Origin: Spongospora subterranea f. sp. subterranea
Taxonomy: Eukaryota; Endomyxa: Phytomyxea; Phytomyxea; Plasmodiophorida
Assembly (NCBI GenBank): GCA_049724395.1
Contig: JAUGWO010000044.1
Location: forward strand, 1-50,978
Length of the DNA stretch: 50,978 bases
Direction: 5' to 3'
Shown in pieces: positions 26,801-38,592 of the stretch. Position 1 is the stretch's first letter. Each line of letters begins with the position of its first letter. The notes beneath the pieces were generated by a model that worked only from the letters and a program-made list of their open reading frames with translations, was not told the DNA's origin and did no database searches. The position numbers and the translations under genes were made by a program.

Positions 26801-29800
26801 TTCAATACATCCCCATCGTCAATAAACAACGAAAAAAAAACTGAAAAAATACAATAGATCATGGAAAAGGAAAATAGGTCTACGAAACGCGGCAAAGGAC
26901 GACACACTTGAGCAAATACAACAAACGAACAGTGAAAATGCGTAGATTGCAACCGAAACAGTGACTCTAAGATATGAATTGACCAAAATTGGCAGTGATA
27001 AAAAATAAGAAATGGTATACCGACCTAAATCGGTGAGCCGCTGGACAACGCTTTCGACCAACTGAAAGCATAGTGCTCTATCGAGACAGAATGTGATACA
27101 TGGCAGTTTATCCTGACTGTCCAGATCCAGAAGGGCGTCGAAGAAATGTGACTCGACGTAGCTGATACGAGAATTCTATGTACTGATAATTAAGACGATG
27201 ATTGAAAACACAGATTAAACGCACTAGTAGTGAGAAATCGCCGTGCACATCTTGAATTTGATCAAACTTGGACGTAATGGGATGTAACAGCGCCTAAAAT
27301 AAGTGACTGGTGAGAGAAAAAAATACAGAAGTGTGCAACGGGAAATAAAAAAACAACAATTTTAGAAAGACGTCAATAAGATAGAAAGATAATGAAGTCA
27401 ACAATACCTCAGACACATTCAGTTGATTAGGTAACGACTGCAGTTTCTCTAGAAGCTTTCTCGCCCATTCACGTGCTCTACCTTGCGAGATGAATAAATC
27501 CGGGCGAAAAAACGACTCAGGACTGAAAACAAACCGATTAGGGTGAAAAAAGCATGTAAATGAGAAAACGGACCTGTAAAGCTTAGCGAACACGGCGCGT
27601 TCACTATCGGGAATCCTCGGCAATAAATGATCGAACAAAGTTAAAGCTTCGTTCGGGGATAGTTGAGCCTATACAATACGCAAATCAATGTGAGGTAGTT
27701 AACACATCGATGATGAAAATCGACACACTAGGTAAACAGGTAAATACAGCAGCGCAAAGTAAAATGATTAAACACCAAATAACAATGAAAAATCGGATGC
27801 GAAGTGTGACCTGTTCAGTAACACTGCCGTGAAGATTGATTAAAGATCTGCCAAAATCAGTGGACCACAGCCCAATCTATGGCGCATTGATTAAGCTAAG
27901 ACAGCAACGGCTTATTAGGATAGAAGTTACAGGATGCAAGTCGACCATGCGAGTAGGACTCAACAGCTTCTGGGAACCCAACGCCCACTCCAAATCGCCA
28001 GGAACGAAAGTCTCATTTTTCTAAAACGGCAGCCTTAGAAATTGCTCACAACCAGATTTTTGAAGCGACAAAAATAAATGCAACTGATTGTAGGGGAAGT
28101 CAATGTGAACCACGTCGTTGCAAGGGAAAGAAAGCAAGGTAAAATACAGTGATTCCCCCTCAACCTCTTGAGTTTACCTCTTTGCGAACAGCATTCGGTA
28201 GATACATTTGATATTTATGGTCGTTCCAGCGTTCGGTGTATTCAACGAAATGATATGGATGTCCCTTGGACTTCTGTAAAGCCGACATCCAATTCTGCAT
28301 TGCACTGAAGGAACGAACAAGGTCGGTAACAAATGTTCATGCTAAGAAGCAAGCCCAATACCTAATGTTGCCGATAGTGGCACTGAGACAGAGAACAGGA
28401 CATGGAATTAAGGTTAAACAGCGCTCCCAAATGCTTCCGACGGAAACGTCGATGATTGTGTGAACCTAAAAGTTCAAGAATAAACTCAAACAATCGTCAG
28501 AGGTAAAACGCATGGTATATGTTAACAAATGTGATTACTCGAGTATAGCAACAGCTACGATTAAGTGCAAATGCGATTCATTACCTCGTCAAAGATGGCC
28601 CACTGCAGTGAGTTGACCCAATGTTGGTCTTGGGCATCACATGATAATAGCTGCAGGCAGAAGAAACAGCTTAGTCTTGAATGACAATGCCGACAACTGA
28701 CTGAAGTGTAATACCCGTCGTTCTAAACAAGATGGGACCGTGACGAGAATTTCAGCACTATAACTGGTAATATCGTCCTGATCTTCGGCAAGAACAGCAA
28801 ATTTTTGCCCATACCGGCGATAGATATCGGCCACAATCTGGTTGACTAAAGCCTGATGGCGTAATCCACATATCAGTTAACATTTCGAAATTGTTTTCGA
28901 AAGGATAACCTTGGTTGGCATAACTAAGGAAAGGATACATACACAATGTTAGCGTTGAAGAAACGAATTACGAAAATGATTCAGAACAGAAAAGGAATCA
29001 CCATCGTGAAAACTATTAATACATTATCAAAATCATGATTACTCAACGCGACTGAAAGAAAAAAATGATTGACAAACAAAAGATTACCGAAAACGACGCG
29101 TCTGAAATTGCGTCCAGCATTGGTTTTATTGCTCGAAATCACTTTTTCCATACAGTCTACGCATACATAATTAAGTTGAATATACATTTGCACACATCGG
29201 ACAGATTGGTACAGTAAGAGAGACGAAAGTCTTTCCAGACGATGTCGGTGCGCACACAAGAAGTGATTGGTTGCCATCGACAGCATTGAGCATTTCCACC
29301 TGAGAGTTATCTCGTTAAAAACAAATTTGAACAAAAACAAATACGTTAGACTTTTGACCTGCCAGGAATCGGGAATGAAGCTGACGCGCTTGTCTATGGT
29401 CGACTGTGTATCACGAACCATTCGATGCCCCGCTGCGGCTAGCTGAAACCGTTCGGTGGAGGAAAATGTGCCGTCACCTAACACCATAAGAAAAAAGAGA
29501 CATTAAGCTAACGTGAGCGCACCTGCAGCGATCGGTAACGGCTTGATTTTATATTTCCTGGCAATCTTTTCGCTCAACGACCCAAGACCAATTTCGTTCA
29601 GATTTTGAAGAAGAATTGTAATCTGATTTGCATTACAGAAATGTCAGACTAACAGCGAACCAAAAATACGGCGTCTTGATACAACTACAATAACAAGTAC
29701 AAGTCCAGAGCTGAAATCAAAAGTGCACTCCAAAATTAAACACAAAGATGCATCGAAATACCTGATCAGGGGAGAGAACATTTCCGTACCTAAAAGAAAA

Positions 29801-32540
29801 TCATGAGAGCCAGCAAAACAAAACGAATAAGAATCAACTTACAGGCGTTCAGTGTCACGAATAGAGCAAAACAAGCCGACTAAAGCTTGGATATGAGAAG
29901 AAGATGGCTTAAGGGCAGAATCTATACACAATGTTTTGTTGAAAAACTCAGAATGAAAGAAATCGCACGATATATAGAAACAGAAGAACTACTTTGTTAA
30001 TTTTATCTGCAATACTCCAACGGAACGGAGAGTTGCACTAAATGTCGAAATCACAGTCGTCGAAAACTTACGAGAACGTTTGGTTTCAAACACCAGCGTG
30101 CGCCATTTGTTGCAGAGAAAGATGTACATTTTAGCGGCAACAAGGGGGAACTGAATACCCATCTCGTCAATATCTGACAGTTTAGAATCCAAAAAGGCGA
30201 TGCCTTCAGCCAAGGATATTTTTTCCGACTAAAAAAAACAAGTCAATTTTGAAAGAAAATCAGCCGTTTCCAGCTTGAATATGTGATTACCTGATTCATG
30301 AAGCCAGTTGCCTTTTCTGACGCTGCTGTGCTTTGCTTGCTGAAAATAGCGGCGGATGCAGCTTGTCGTACATCAACCTGAAGAAAAAGGTAACAAAAAT
30401 GAGAAACATCTGGGAGCGTGATAAGCAATTCTCAGACATAAAACCCGATTAATTTGAATCAATGAAACAGATTTTCATTGAGTTTATATGAACTTGGGGA
30501 TGTACCTTTGATTTACCCTTCTTGGATCCACCACCACCAGATTTTTTATTTGTAGCTTTAAGATTGTCGGCAATGGCAGGATCGGATTTTAAAACGATGT
30601 CTCGACGACGGGTAACACCTACGCTGTGCTAAGTAACGAAAATTCAATACCAAAAGCTAAAAAACAATACCATCAGTTAGATTGGCACTGTATTTGGCCT
30701 GGACAAAAAATCAGAGGTAACACTGGGAAAATAAAACTAAAATACAAGAAATTCCGCGTAGAATTGCGCGGCGCGACGCTTGCGCTTCTCAACCTTAGGA
30801 TCCAATTTACTTGCATCAACTGCAGTTGCGACCTCAGAATAATATGGAATTATCCCTCCACCAGAAACTAGAGTAGGGTCTACGACGGTACTGTCCGGTG
30901 CGGCAGAATCGTCCAGATAACGGGATGCCGTTCCCCAATCCTGTTTACCATAAAGATCCAAAGCCTAAAAACAGAAAAATATCAAGAGCATAAACAGAAT
31001 GAAATACAGCAAATACTCGGATGATTAAAGATTTAGAAATATCTTTGGGGAGAATCGACGTTGATGGATCAATAGGGTCCGGGATTTCTTTTGGAATGGC
31101 TTCAAAATGAAAGGGTGTGCGCAGCGATTTTGATGTCAAACCGGTCAACACTGGGAACGTTTCAAAAAGAGTTTGGCGCCAGTCTGGAGACGACACCAGG
31201 GCCAGGACGCTGCAAAACAAGGGACTCAGAAAACGGGATGACAACGAGCCAGACAGATGAACAGACACCGATTGCCAAATTTTTCAAACTAACATATATG
31301 ATTAATTACAAAATTTTTCACGAAAACATATATGATTAAGAAAGGAAAAAACGGTTGAGAGCTCAATGATAACAATAGCGACTAATGAGAACAAGACTGC
31401 CTTAAGACTGCCAAAACGTATAAAGACCGACTTCTTGAAAAAACAAGATCATTACCGCGGGTCATATACATCAATGAGCTCAGAACAATTGGTGGATTCC
31501 AACGTGTGCAACAATGCAGCCGACATATTATCAATTAGCGGAGCTAACTGAGACCAATCACCCTGCAGCCGCAATGCTCTGGCCTGTAAGGGTAATACAG
31601 CTAGAACCTGGACATGTAACATCCAAACCTCAGCGTCAAGTTCGGAAATGTTACGTGCAATTTGTAACGCCGACGTTGTCAAAGCCTCCAAATCCCTTTA
31701 CAAAAACTTGTTCAATTCCAGACTCAAGTCACAAACAAGATAACCTACAACGTTTCCGTGGCTGGCATTTCTCGAATAGGTGTCGCTGGGAGAACAACAG
31801 TTTCTGTCGCAGTTTCGGGCATAACAGAAGCAGGACCATATGTGGCATTATTGCGGGTGATAACATCAGACATAAACAGAATCGATGTTGCGCTTTTAAC
31901 CATGGATAAAATTTCAGTTTGACATGCGACGAACGAGACACCGAATGATGAGGTGGATGGATCAGGTTTTCAATGTAATGTTGGCTTGGACGAGCCGTGC
32001 CTCGAGCGCTCCAGGATCTTGAGTAATGAAGCAGGCTGGAAATGACCGATAGAAAATCTTTAAAAACTCGGTGGAATTTGTATGGAAGAGTTGCAAACGC
32101 GTCTGACTATCATCGCTCATTTGCTGAACATGACGCAATAAAACTTCTCGCAAAAAAGCCAAAGTGGCATTGCATGACCAATACGACTCGAATTCGGAAA
32201 ACGCCACTGGAACACAACCAAAGTGAGTAAATATACTGCGACAAGAGAGGGAGTTGTTGAATTAGGGAACACAATGTTCTCCAGATCGAAAACGATAGGT
32301 CATGAAAAAAAGAGAAAGAAAAAAGATATTGTGGAGCATACTTATATGGAGTAGCTTGTCGGAAATAGCATATTCGGACAGAATGGATTCCAACACGTTT
32401 GCCACAGAAAGGGGTGTAAAACAAGGACCAGACTGCTGCTCGTATGAGATGGCCAATGCTTCGATAACTAAGCTATCGAAATCAACTGCCATGGGCCTCT
32501 CGGCATCAGAAGGATCTGCCCATATGGTGTACACCTCCAT
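23875..32540 (-). CDS. DDX60-type Ski2-like RNA helicase
   Basis: This is a large superfamily 2 helicase. From the start MEVYTIWADPSDAERP at 32540 there are some 30 small exons separated by T-rich introns, hence the A-rich plus strand here. The core lies at 29490-26000: VSFIPDSWQ, Walker A CAPTSSGKTFVS near 29240, motif II WAIFDEVH split by an intron near 28590, motif III LCLSATIGNI near 28380, GIGMHHTGVHKHYRDAVEALF, motif V LATTTLAVGINMPCRTV near 26190, and motif VI QMIGRAGRRGYDY near 26040. LALGINMPCRTV and QMIGRAGRRG are characteristic of DDX60 rather than Ski2 or Mtr4. The N-terminal and C-terminal parts (ending EQFDNIGHV near 23880) are weakly conserved. In animals DDX60 acts in antiviral RNA sensing; the role here is unknown. 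I did not resolve all exons, so in-frame integrity is not proven. Confidence 0.85.
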
Positions 32541-33770
32541 GATTCAGAACGGCAATGACGTTGATTCTGGATGACGTTTTTCGTAGGTTATCCGGAGGAG
32601 GTTGCGTACCAGCTCCGTCACTTGTGGTCGTCGGAGTTCCTGGTCCGCAGCTCGTAGTCAGTTCTCCAGCGCTTTTTGGCGCCGTGGAGACGGGTGTTTG
32701 TACTCAGACTATGTTTTATAGTCGCAGGGACTAATCAGTGCTCAAGTGTACAATTTTGATGATCAACCATCGTTTATTTGGGCAAATGTGGATTGTAAAC
32801 CTGTTCTTAAGGTTTTGAGATCGCATAAGAACGATAAACTGTTAGGAACACGCATTTAGTGTGATCTTCAGCAACGGATGAAGCAATCGCATGAATCAGC
32901 ACGCGCTGGACGTTTAACCACGTGAGACACTCTGAATCTGAAACCTACGAAATCTGTTGGAATATGACATGGTCGAAACTGTGCGCAGCCTAGCATTGAG
33001 TACACTACACTGGGTCAACGAGAAGTGCTATCGGAAATCAAATCGGTTTGAGACTGATGGACGATGTGGAAATTGACCGAACGATCTCGTTCATCGTCCC
33101 CATGCGTGATACTTGCCGAATTAGCACGACCGCCAACGTGGGGATAATGTCTACTATATGCCTCAACGGCCTGCGAAGCCCTGTCACCGTCATGGTGTTC
33201 GATAATGCTGCAAATCCAAAATTTTGGACTCCTTATCGATTAATTATGTACTTAACGACACGGAACGCGGATCATTTAGGTCAATATCATCGTCGTCGGC
33301 CATGAATTTTCAGAAGCTAGGAGAAGGAGCAGACACTGACCGGCATAGAACTGAGGTAATCTCGTTCATCGACAGGGATAACTCAGGTACTACATCTCGG
33401 AATCTGTCGACTGCCACTGCGCGCAGGGGACACCCGCCCGTATTTACGATTTCGTGGGCACCATAAGAATACAAAACTGCCCGAAATCGGGCAGTTAATT
33501 TCCTGATCAAAACTAGTCCACATTGCATCCGCAGACAACGTTCAACTGAGCGATAGTTCATCAGCCATTTTAAAACGTGTTAGTAAGTTTGCCGCTCCAC
33601 TCCATCATTGCCTATTGACATCAGAGTCGACCGCCGGTCATTGCTCTTGCTGAGAACAATATGGATGACAACATATTTTCAATCGTTTTTTTTTAACAGT
33701 TTATGTAGCACAGTTTCTATCAATTCTCGAAATTGATCAAATTCTTGCGAGTGACTACTCAATTTGCTCT
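32541..33770. other. Divergent intergenic region, 1.2 kb
   Basis: The stretch lies between the DDX60-type start (-) and the TRIC-like start (+). Frames at 33048-33305 (+) and 33310-33561 (-) show no known motif. No RNA gene or repeat was seen. Confidence 0.4.
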
Positions 33771-35187
33771 ATGGCATTAAAACAGGTATGGATTTTTTGG
33801 TGGATTGTCCACCCGTGGACAAAAGACACCATTGAGCTCGTTATTCTATGGTATAGGTTGGGGAAAATTCCGCAACTGCATTGATCCTTTGGTGGTTGTT
33901 GACCCGAATCAGATGAATATGTGGCGGTGGCGTGAATGGCTGTCGATGACGATTGGCGATATCGACGCATCTGAATTGTCATTTGCTAAGATGGTGGTTA
34001 GTGCACGTAACTTAGATTGGGCTTCGGTCCTCTTAGGTCGGGCTTCTCACAAAGGGGTACATCATGTGCAGGATCTTGTCAGCCATCTAAATGGCGTTTC
34101 CATCGCCGGCATCGCTATACCGCTACTCACTGTAATCTAACATTCAACTCAAGTTTGTTATCACGTTTTCTCTTAATTTTTTTAGTCTGAATTGGCTGCT
34201 TGACCGGTTTTGACTCTTTTCTGTAGATTGCGCATGCCTCCAATGTGTTCATCCGATCGCGGCCAGCCGTAAAAAAACAGCCTATATCGCTTTGGCGCAG
34301 CCTTTTTGCTTTTTTAGTTGGATCTACAGGCGGATCTGCGCTGGTCGCACAGCTACTAGGTTGCGCTACGCCAGGTAATTGTCATTTTTTGACATTTATA
34401 TTAGTACCTTATGCATTCAAATTTTGCTTGATTTCAGCAATTTGCTTCCATGCTTTGCTCAACGCTTCAAAATTGGCCGTTTAAAATGTGTATACTTCTC
34501 TCAGTTTTCAATATGTCGACATTTCCACTTCTCGTCGCATGCTGGGCTTTGTTGACGTGGAGCCAGCGCGCTATCCACCTGATTTCTGAAGTGGCTTTAA
34601 TCAACGCCCAGGTCACTATGCTGGCGTCGATTAACATGGCCAACTGCCTGTTTTTCGGGGTATTTCAAGACACTGTACGTCGATGAGCTAAGCTGATGCT
34701 TATGATTACTCAGATTGAGACGGCATTGCGCACGATGCCACAGGAATACATTTTGGCTATTATTTGTGGAGTCGTGTACTGTGTCGGTAATGACCTTTCG
34801 ATTGCTGCTTATTCAATTTTTTGCTGACGGAATGGGGTCTGTCAAGGTGGCGGGCTCCTTGTTGACATGTTCCATTTGAATAGCGCGGCTTGGAGCTTTG
34901 AAGGCTTCCCGGTGTCTGTTTTATCGCAGCGATTATTATTGCCCGGCGTCAGCGCCCTAATTTACACATTATCTCTTTCTCCAATGTAAAATCTAATTTT
35001 AACCCCCCAGGGTTTCAAGCTAACATTTTGTTTTTGTAGGGTACCAGGAAAGGGACAGCTTGCGGAATTCATCAAATTAGCGATCACTTCTGCATTTATC
35101 GTACTTGGAGTTTTCAATAGTTTTTGGAAAACGAGCGAGTTCAAGGTTCCGATCATGAAGCCAAAAGGTATTCGCAAAATTGACTGA
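33771..35187 (+). CDS. TRIC-like trimeric intracellular cation channel
   Basis: This is a multi-pass membrane protein spread over about seven exons. Recognisable pieces are SLWRSLFAFLVGSTGGSALV then AQLLG near 34310-34365; LLVACWALLTWSQRAIHLIS near 34530; YILAIICGVVYCVGGGLLVD near 34745-34870; then SAAWSFEGFPVSVLSQRLLL and LPGVSALIYTLSLSP near 34890-34985; and a last helix LAITSAFIVLGVFNSFW with a basic tail PKGIRKID. Helix order, two Gly-rich kinked helices and the W-F/Y-P-x-R/K linker align with vertebrate TRIC (TMEM38) channels, which carry K+ counter-current in the ER. The junctions at 34784/34851 and 34988/35040 splice in frame. The N-terminal 110 residues (33771-34110) are not TRIC-like. 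Assignment is by pattern; a different 7-TM family is possible. Confidence 0.5.
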
Positions 35188-36052
35188 TTTTTCGGTTGAA
35201 TGGGATCCAGCTTTGCGATCACGGCGTTCCGACAACTTCATAGATTTTTCATTACAGGAAATACACACTACAAAATTAATTTCAAATGGTGTCTTTGCCA
35301 CGGTTTCTATTAGCTCTGTCGTCTGAGTATCAATAGTCTTTCTGTTTGACGTTGTGACCGCTAGGCAATGTATAGATAAACGACGTTTTGTGCAGGTAAA
35401 CGGTTTACAAATAAGAGCGCGAGCGTCAGTGTTGGCAAACATGCGATCATTTAATCTGTTGTCAAGTTATAATTTGCTATTAACGCCATCGAAGTTTTTT
35501 TAGTAGCCAGAGCCAGTTTGTTCAGGCATTTTTTTCTAACCTGTAGGCGCTTGAGGCTAAGCCCTTGGGTTGTAAATGAATCTGTCTTTAGAAGTTCACG
35601 AATTTAGAACTCCCCAATCTATGACGCTGGAAGCAATTTTGGTTGTTGAAAATTGCGTTGAAGGAATGAAACATGTCATCTCTTCTTTCAGTTGATAAAA
35701 TAGTTGAGAAGACCCCATCTCGGATTTTGAAAACGATCAGCCCACTTCTCCATGTCGATTGTTGGATTCGTGGGGAATCTCCCCAAACTTCACACACTGC
35801 TCTCAACCAAATCAGACAAAAACGATCGATTTTTACCACACGCAGAGTCGAGCCCCATGTGAGGATTTGCAGTTTTCGACTGGTCATTGTGCCGACACAG
35901 ACACGCTACCGACTCTGTGACGAATGCAATTGGCGCAATCATGACCCGCGTACGACAGAATGTAATGGTCAGTTGCCATTCTGAATTTTAAAATAATTCA
36001 ACGTAATCTTAGCACAATATCGCAGGCGTCCGTTTTCCAGAGTTTGATCGGG
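35188..36052. other. Intergenic, 0.9 kb
   Basis: No gene is supported. Frames at 35588-35887 (-) and 35673-35984 (+) overlap each other in antisense. The plus one has a CDECNWRNHD Cys cluster, but nothing identifies a family. A transposon relic is possible. Confidence 0.35.
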
Positions 36053-36540
36053 ATGTTCACAGCGTTTCGTTCCGCCGTGCGTGCGCCGTCGGCGCTGGCT
36101 ACGACCTTTTCTAAATCGGTGCTTGGAGGCTCGGCGCCGCCCATGCCAAAGCCTCGTGGAGAATCAATTGTCCCCTTGATGACTGCCGCGATGCCAAAAT
36201 CAAGGCAGACCTTCCTATCAACTCAACGCCATAAACTCTCAGCGCCGCTGAAAGCAGTTTGTGGAAAAGGGGTTTTGTCCAGGACCCAGGTTGGGTTGAC
36301 TTGGGCCCATTATTTTCTGTTGTGCTGGTCTCACAGTTTCCCTGGGTTCAGGTCACGAAACAAGTATGGAGCTACATCAAGCGGAACAGGTTGCAGAAAC
36401 CGAGCGACAAACGCATCGTTCAATGCGATCCAACACTCAAGAAGGTGTTCGGCCGCAAAGAGATCCAGATGCTGAAGATTGGGAAGGGGGTACAGAAGCA
36501 CATTTTGCAGCCCATTTCAAAGTCGGCTAAAAAGGCTTAA
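36053..36540 (+). CDS. Small SWIB-domain protein, probably mitochondrial
   Basis: Two exons (36053-36289 and 36352-36540, intron 62 bp) join in phase 0 to 141 residues. The N-terminus MFTAFRSAVRAPSALATTFS has basic and hydroxylated residues with no acids for its first 35 positions, as in a mitochondrial targeting peptide. The C-terminal half is a complete SWIB fold: LSAPLKAVCGKGVLSRTQ, then QVWSYIKRNRLQKPSDKRIV, then CDPTLKKVFGRKEIQMLKIG and KGVQKHI. The ATG at 36053 is used because the upstream in-frame codon is TTG. Stand-alone organellar SWIB proteins are known in plants and protists and are linked to organelle nucleoids. The basic tail ISKSAKKA would suit DNA binding. Confidence 0.88.
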
Positions 36541-37299
36541 ATTTCTTTCGACTGAAACTCAGTAAATCGAATACAATTATCGCCACGTTCTATGAAACAA
36601 ATGAACCGCTTTAAATGGCATCGGCATTACTTAGTCATTGGGATTGCATTCTCTATGTTCGTAGTTTCAACCACGTGAGAGTTTCTAAGATGGGGCCAGT
36701 CGGCGGAAGGCAGTACTGTATTAACCAAATTTCAAAAGCACCATACTTCTCCGAAATCGATAAAACAACCAATAGTAAACTTAGCTGGTCGCGAATGGAT
36801 CGAGGAACCACAAATGATATCGGGCACACGTTGAACTTTGAACATGATGATGCCATTTTAACTTGTGACAAAATTCAAATACCATCCAAGACAAGCAAGT
36901 TGTCGGTGGTATCATCAAGGGGTGTGGGCATCAAGTCCCAATTGATATCGGCGTTCAACATTCTTGGGACTCTTTCTCAAGTCGTCAACCTTCTTGATGA
37001 GGCAAACAGGATTTTGACTTTATCAGGAAAGTCAAACAGAAACAAACTCCTTTCAAAATACAGTCTTCATAGCAGAAGATTTTAGCAGTCGTCTGATAAA
37101 TAGACGACTTGACCGCAGCAAAGCACACCAGTAAGGGTTCGAGCATTTTACGCGAGAGTTGCCTCACAAACAATCCTATTTACGACAATGATCGTGGCGG
37201 CTGTTTCGGTCTCCAGGGATTATCGACCCCAAAACGGCGTACCCGTGATGTCACTCTCCGTCTTGGAAAACAGAAAAGTATCGGGACATGAGGAAGGAA
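36541..37299. other. Region with one unrecognised 156-residue frame
   Basis: A plus-strand frame, 36615-37085, encodes 156 residues with no signal peptide, membrane segment or known motif; its base use is AT-rich. It may be a real small gene or part of a decayed element. No splice-linked continuation was found. Confidence 0.3.
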
Positions 37300-38300
37300 A
37301 ATTATGGTGAAAGATATAATGTGCAGTCAATGGTCGTGGGTAAAAGTATATGGCCTTTCTTGCACTGTCGCTCTAGTTATGACCAATCTGGTTGACAAAC
37401 AATAACACACTTTTTGTAAAGACAGTTGACGAAAGATTAGATTTCGCCTCGTCTTCATCAGCAGTCGAATAACCGGCTCTACCAGTTAACACCCACAAGG
37501 TTTACGTTCAGTTTCGTAGGGAATTTCAGTGTAATCCTTTCTAGAATCTCCAGAACCTCAAACAGCAGTCCGGCAGCAGATGCATATGTGAATCAAACGT
37601 AGCTGGACGAAACCTGTATAGTTTTCACACTGAGCAGCAGCGGCGAAAAAAAAACAGATTCAGAAATAAAAACGCATTGATACATTCATAACGTTTACAG
37701 CATTCGAAACGACGAGGGTGTCCGGGACGCAGACGTAGTTAAAGCGGCGACCGGGGTCGTACACGTAGCAGGATCATTCTCAGATTTCACCAAGCGGGGA
37801 ATCAGGCCACATCTGAATACTTATTAACTTAGAAAAGCAAGACATCACCTATCGAATCCAGGGAAAATGTGAACGAATTGACGTCCCATTCATGGTGATC
37901 CTCTTCATGGACCACTGGCGCTGGCGAATTCATCACAATTCCGTCGCCAAAAGTACAGGATCATTTAAACATCAGCCAATAGCAGCACCATAGAGTTACC
38001 TGGACCATTATTGTCCCAGAAACGACGATGTCAATGAAGTCTGATATCATATTTCGTCTATGATGGCCTTTTCAAAAACCATGGAAACGGAGTGTTGGCT
38101 GTGTCCAAGCTGTGGGATCCGCTATTTCAGCAATCGCAACCAACTCATCATATTAAAGAGACTGTATACATTGAACCCCTGTCCATGTCCCAATAATTGC
38201 AAAGAGCGAGCCCCCACCACCTTCATCCTAGAGCCTGCATCAATCTGTTCGGGTTTTGCTGCCGGAGGTTCTTCTAACAAAATGGTCAAAACAGGGTGAC
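37300..38300 (-). pseudogene. Decayed tandem copy of the HECT ligase 3' end
   Basis: On the minus strand this region repeats pieces of the HECT gene to its right. FRPATFDSHMHLLPD near 37620-37575 matches FRSATFDSHLGLLPEELE there. The DNA at 37441-37530 aligns with 38801-38890, and LPTTIDCTLYLSP near 37355-37315 matches LPVATIADCTLYLPPY. The pieces lie in different frames with stops between, so no complete HECT domain can be made. It appears to be a host-gene duplicate that has decayed. Confidence 0.65.
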
Positions 38301-38592
38301 TCTGGTCAAACTCGTCATTGGTCGGAGGAGGGTATCTCGATGGGCTTCCGTCCAGAACAAAATCATCAGGATCAACAGGTTGGCCCGATAACCAAGAATC
38401 ACTCTCATTAGCGTCGTATATTAACGATTTGTTGGATCACGAATGAGTGTTCACCACTTTCCTATAAACATTCGCCAATGCATTGGGGGTCGTTGAAAAA
38501 CGACCTCATAACCTGGTCCTATCATTGTATTTTTGTAATAGGTCTAGTCTTCTTGCTCCTCGTTCAGACGAACGAGCTATTGAGCTGTTCAG

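Noticed and set aside
24000-32500. A-rich plus-strand tracts as low-complexity repeats
   Set aside because: They are the complements of T-rich introns in the minus-strand helicase gene.
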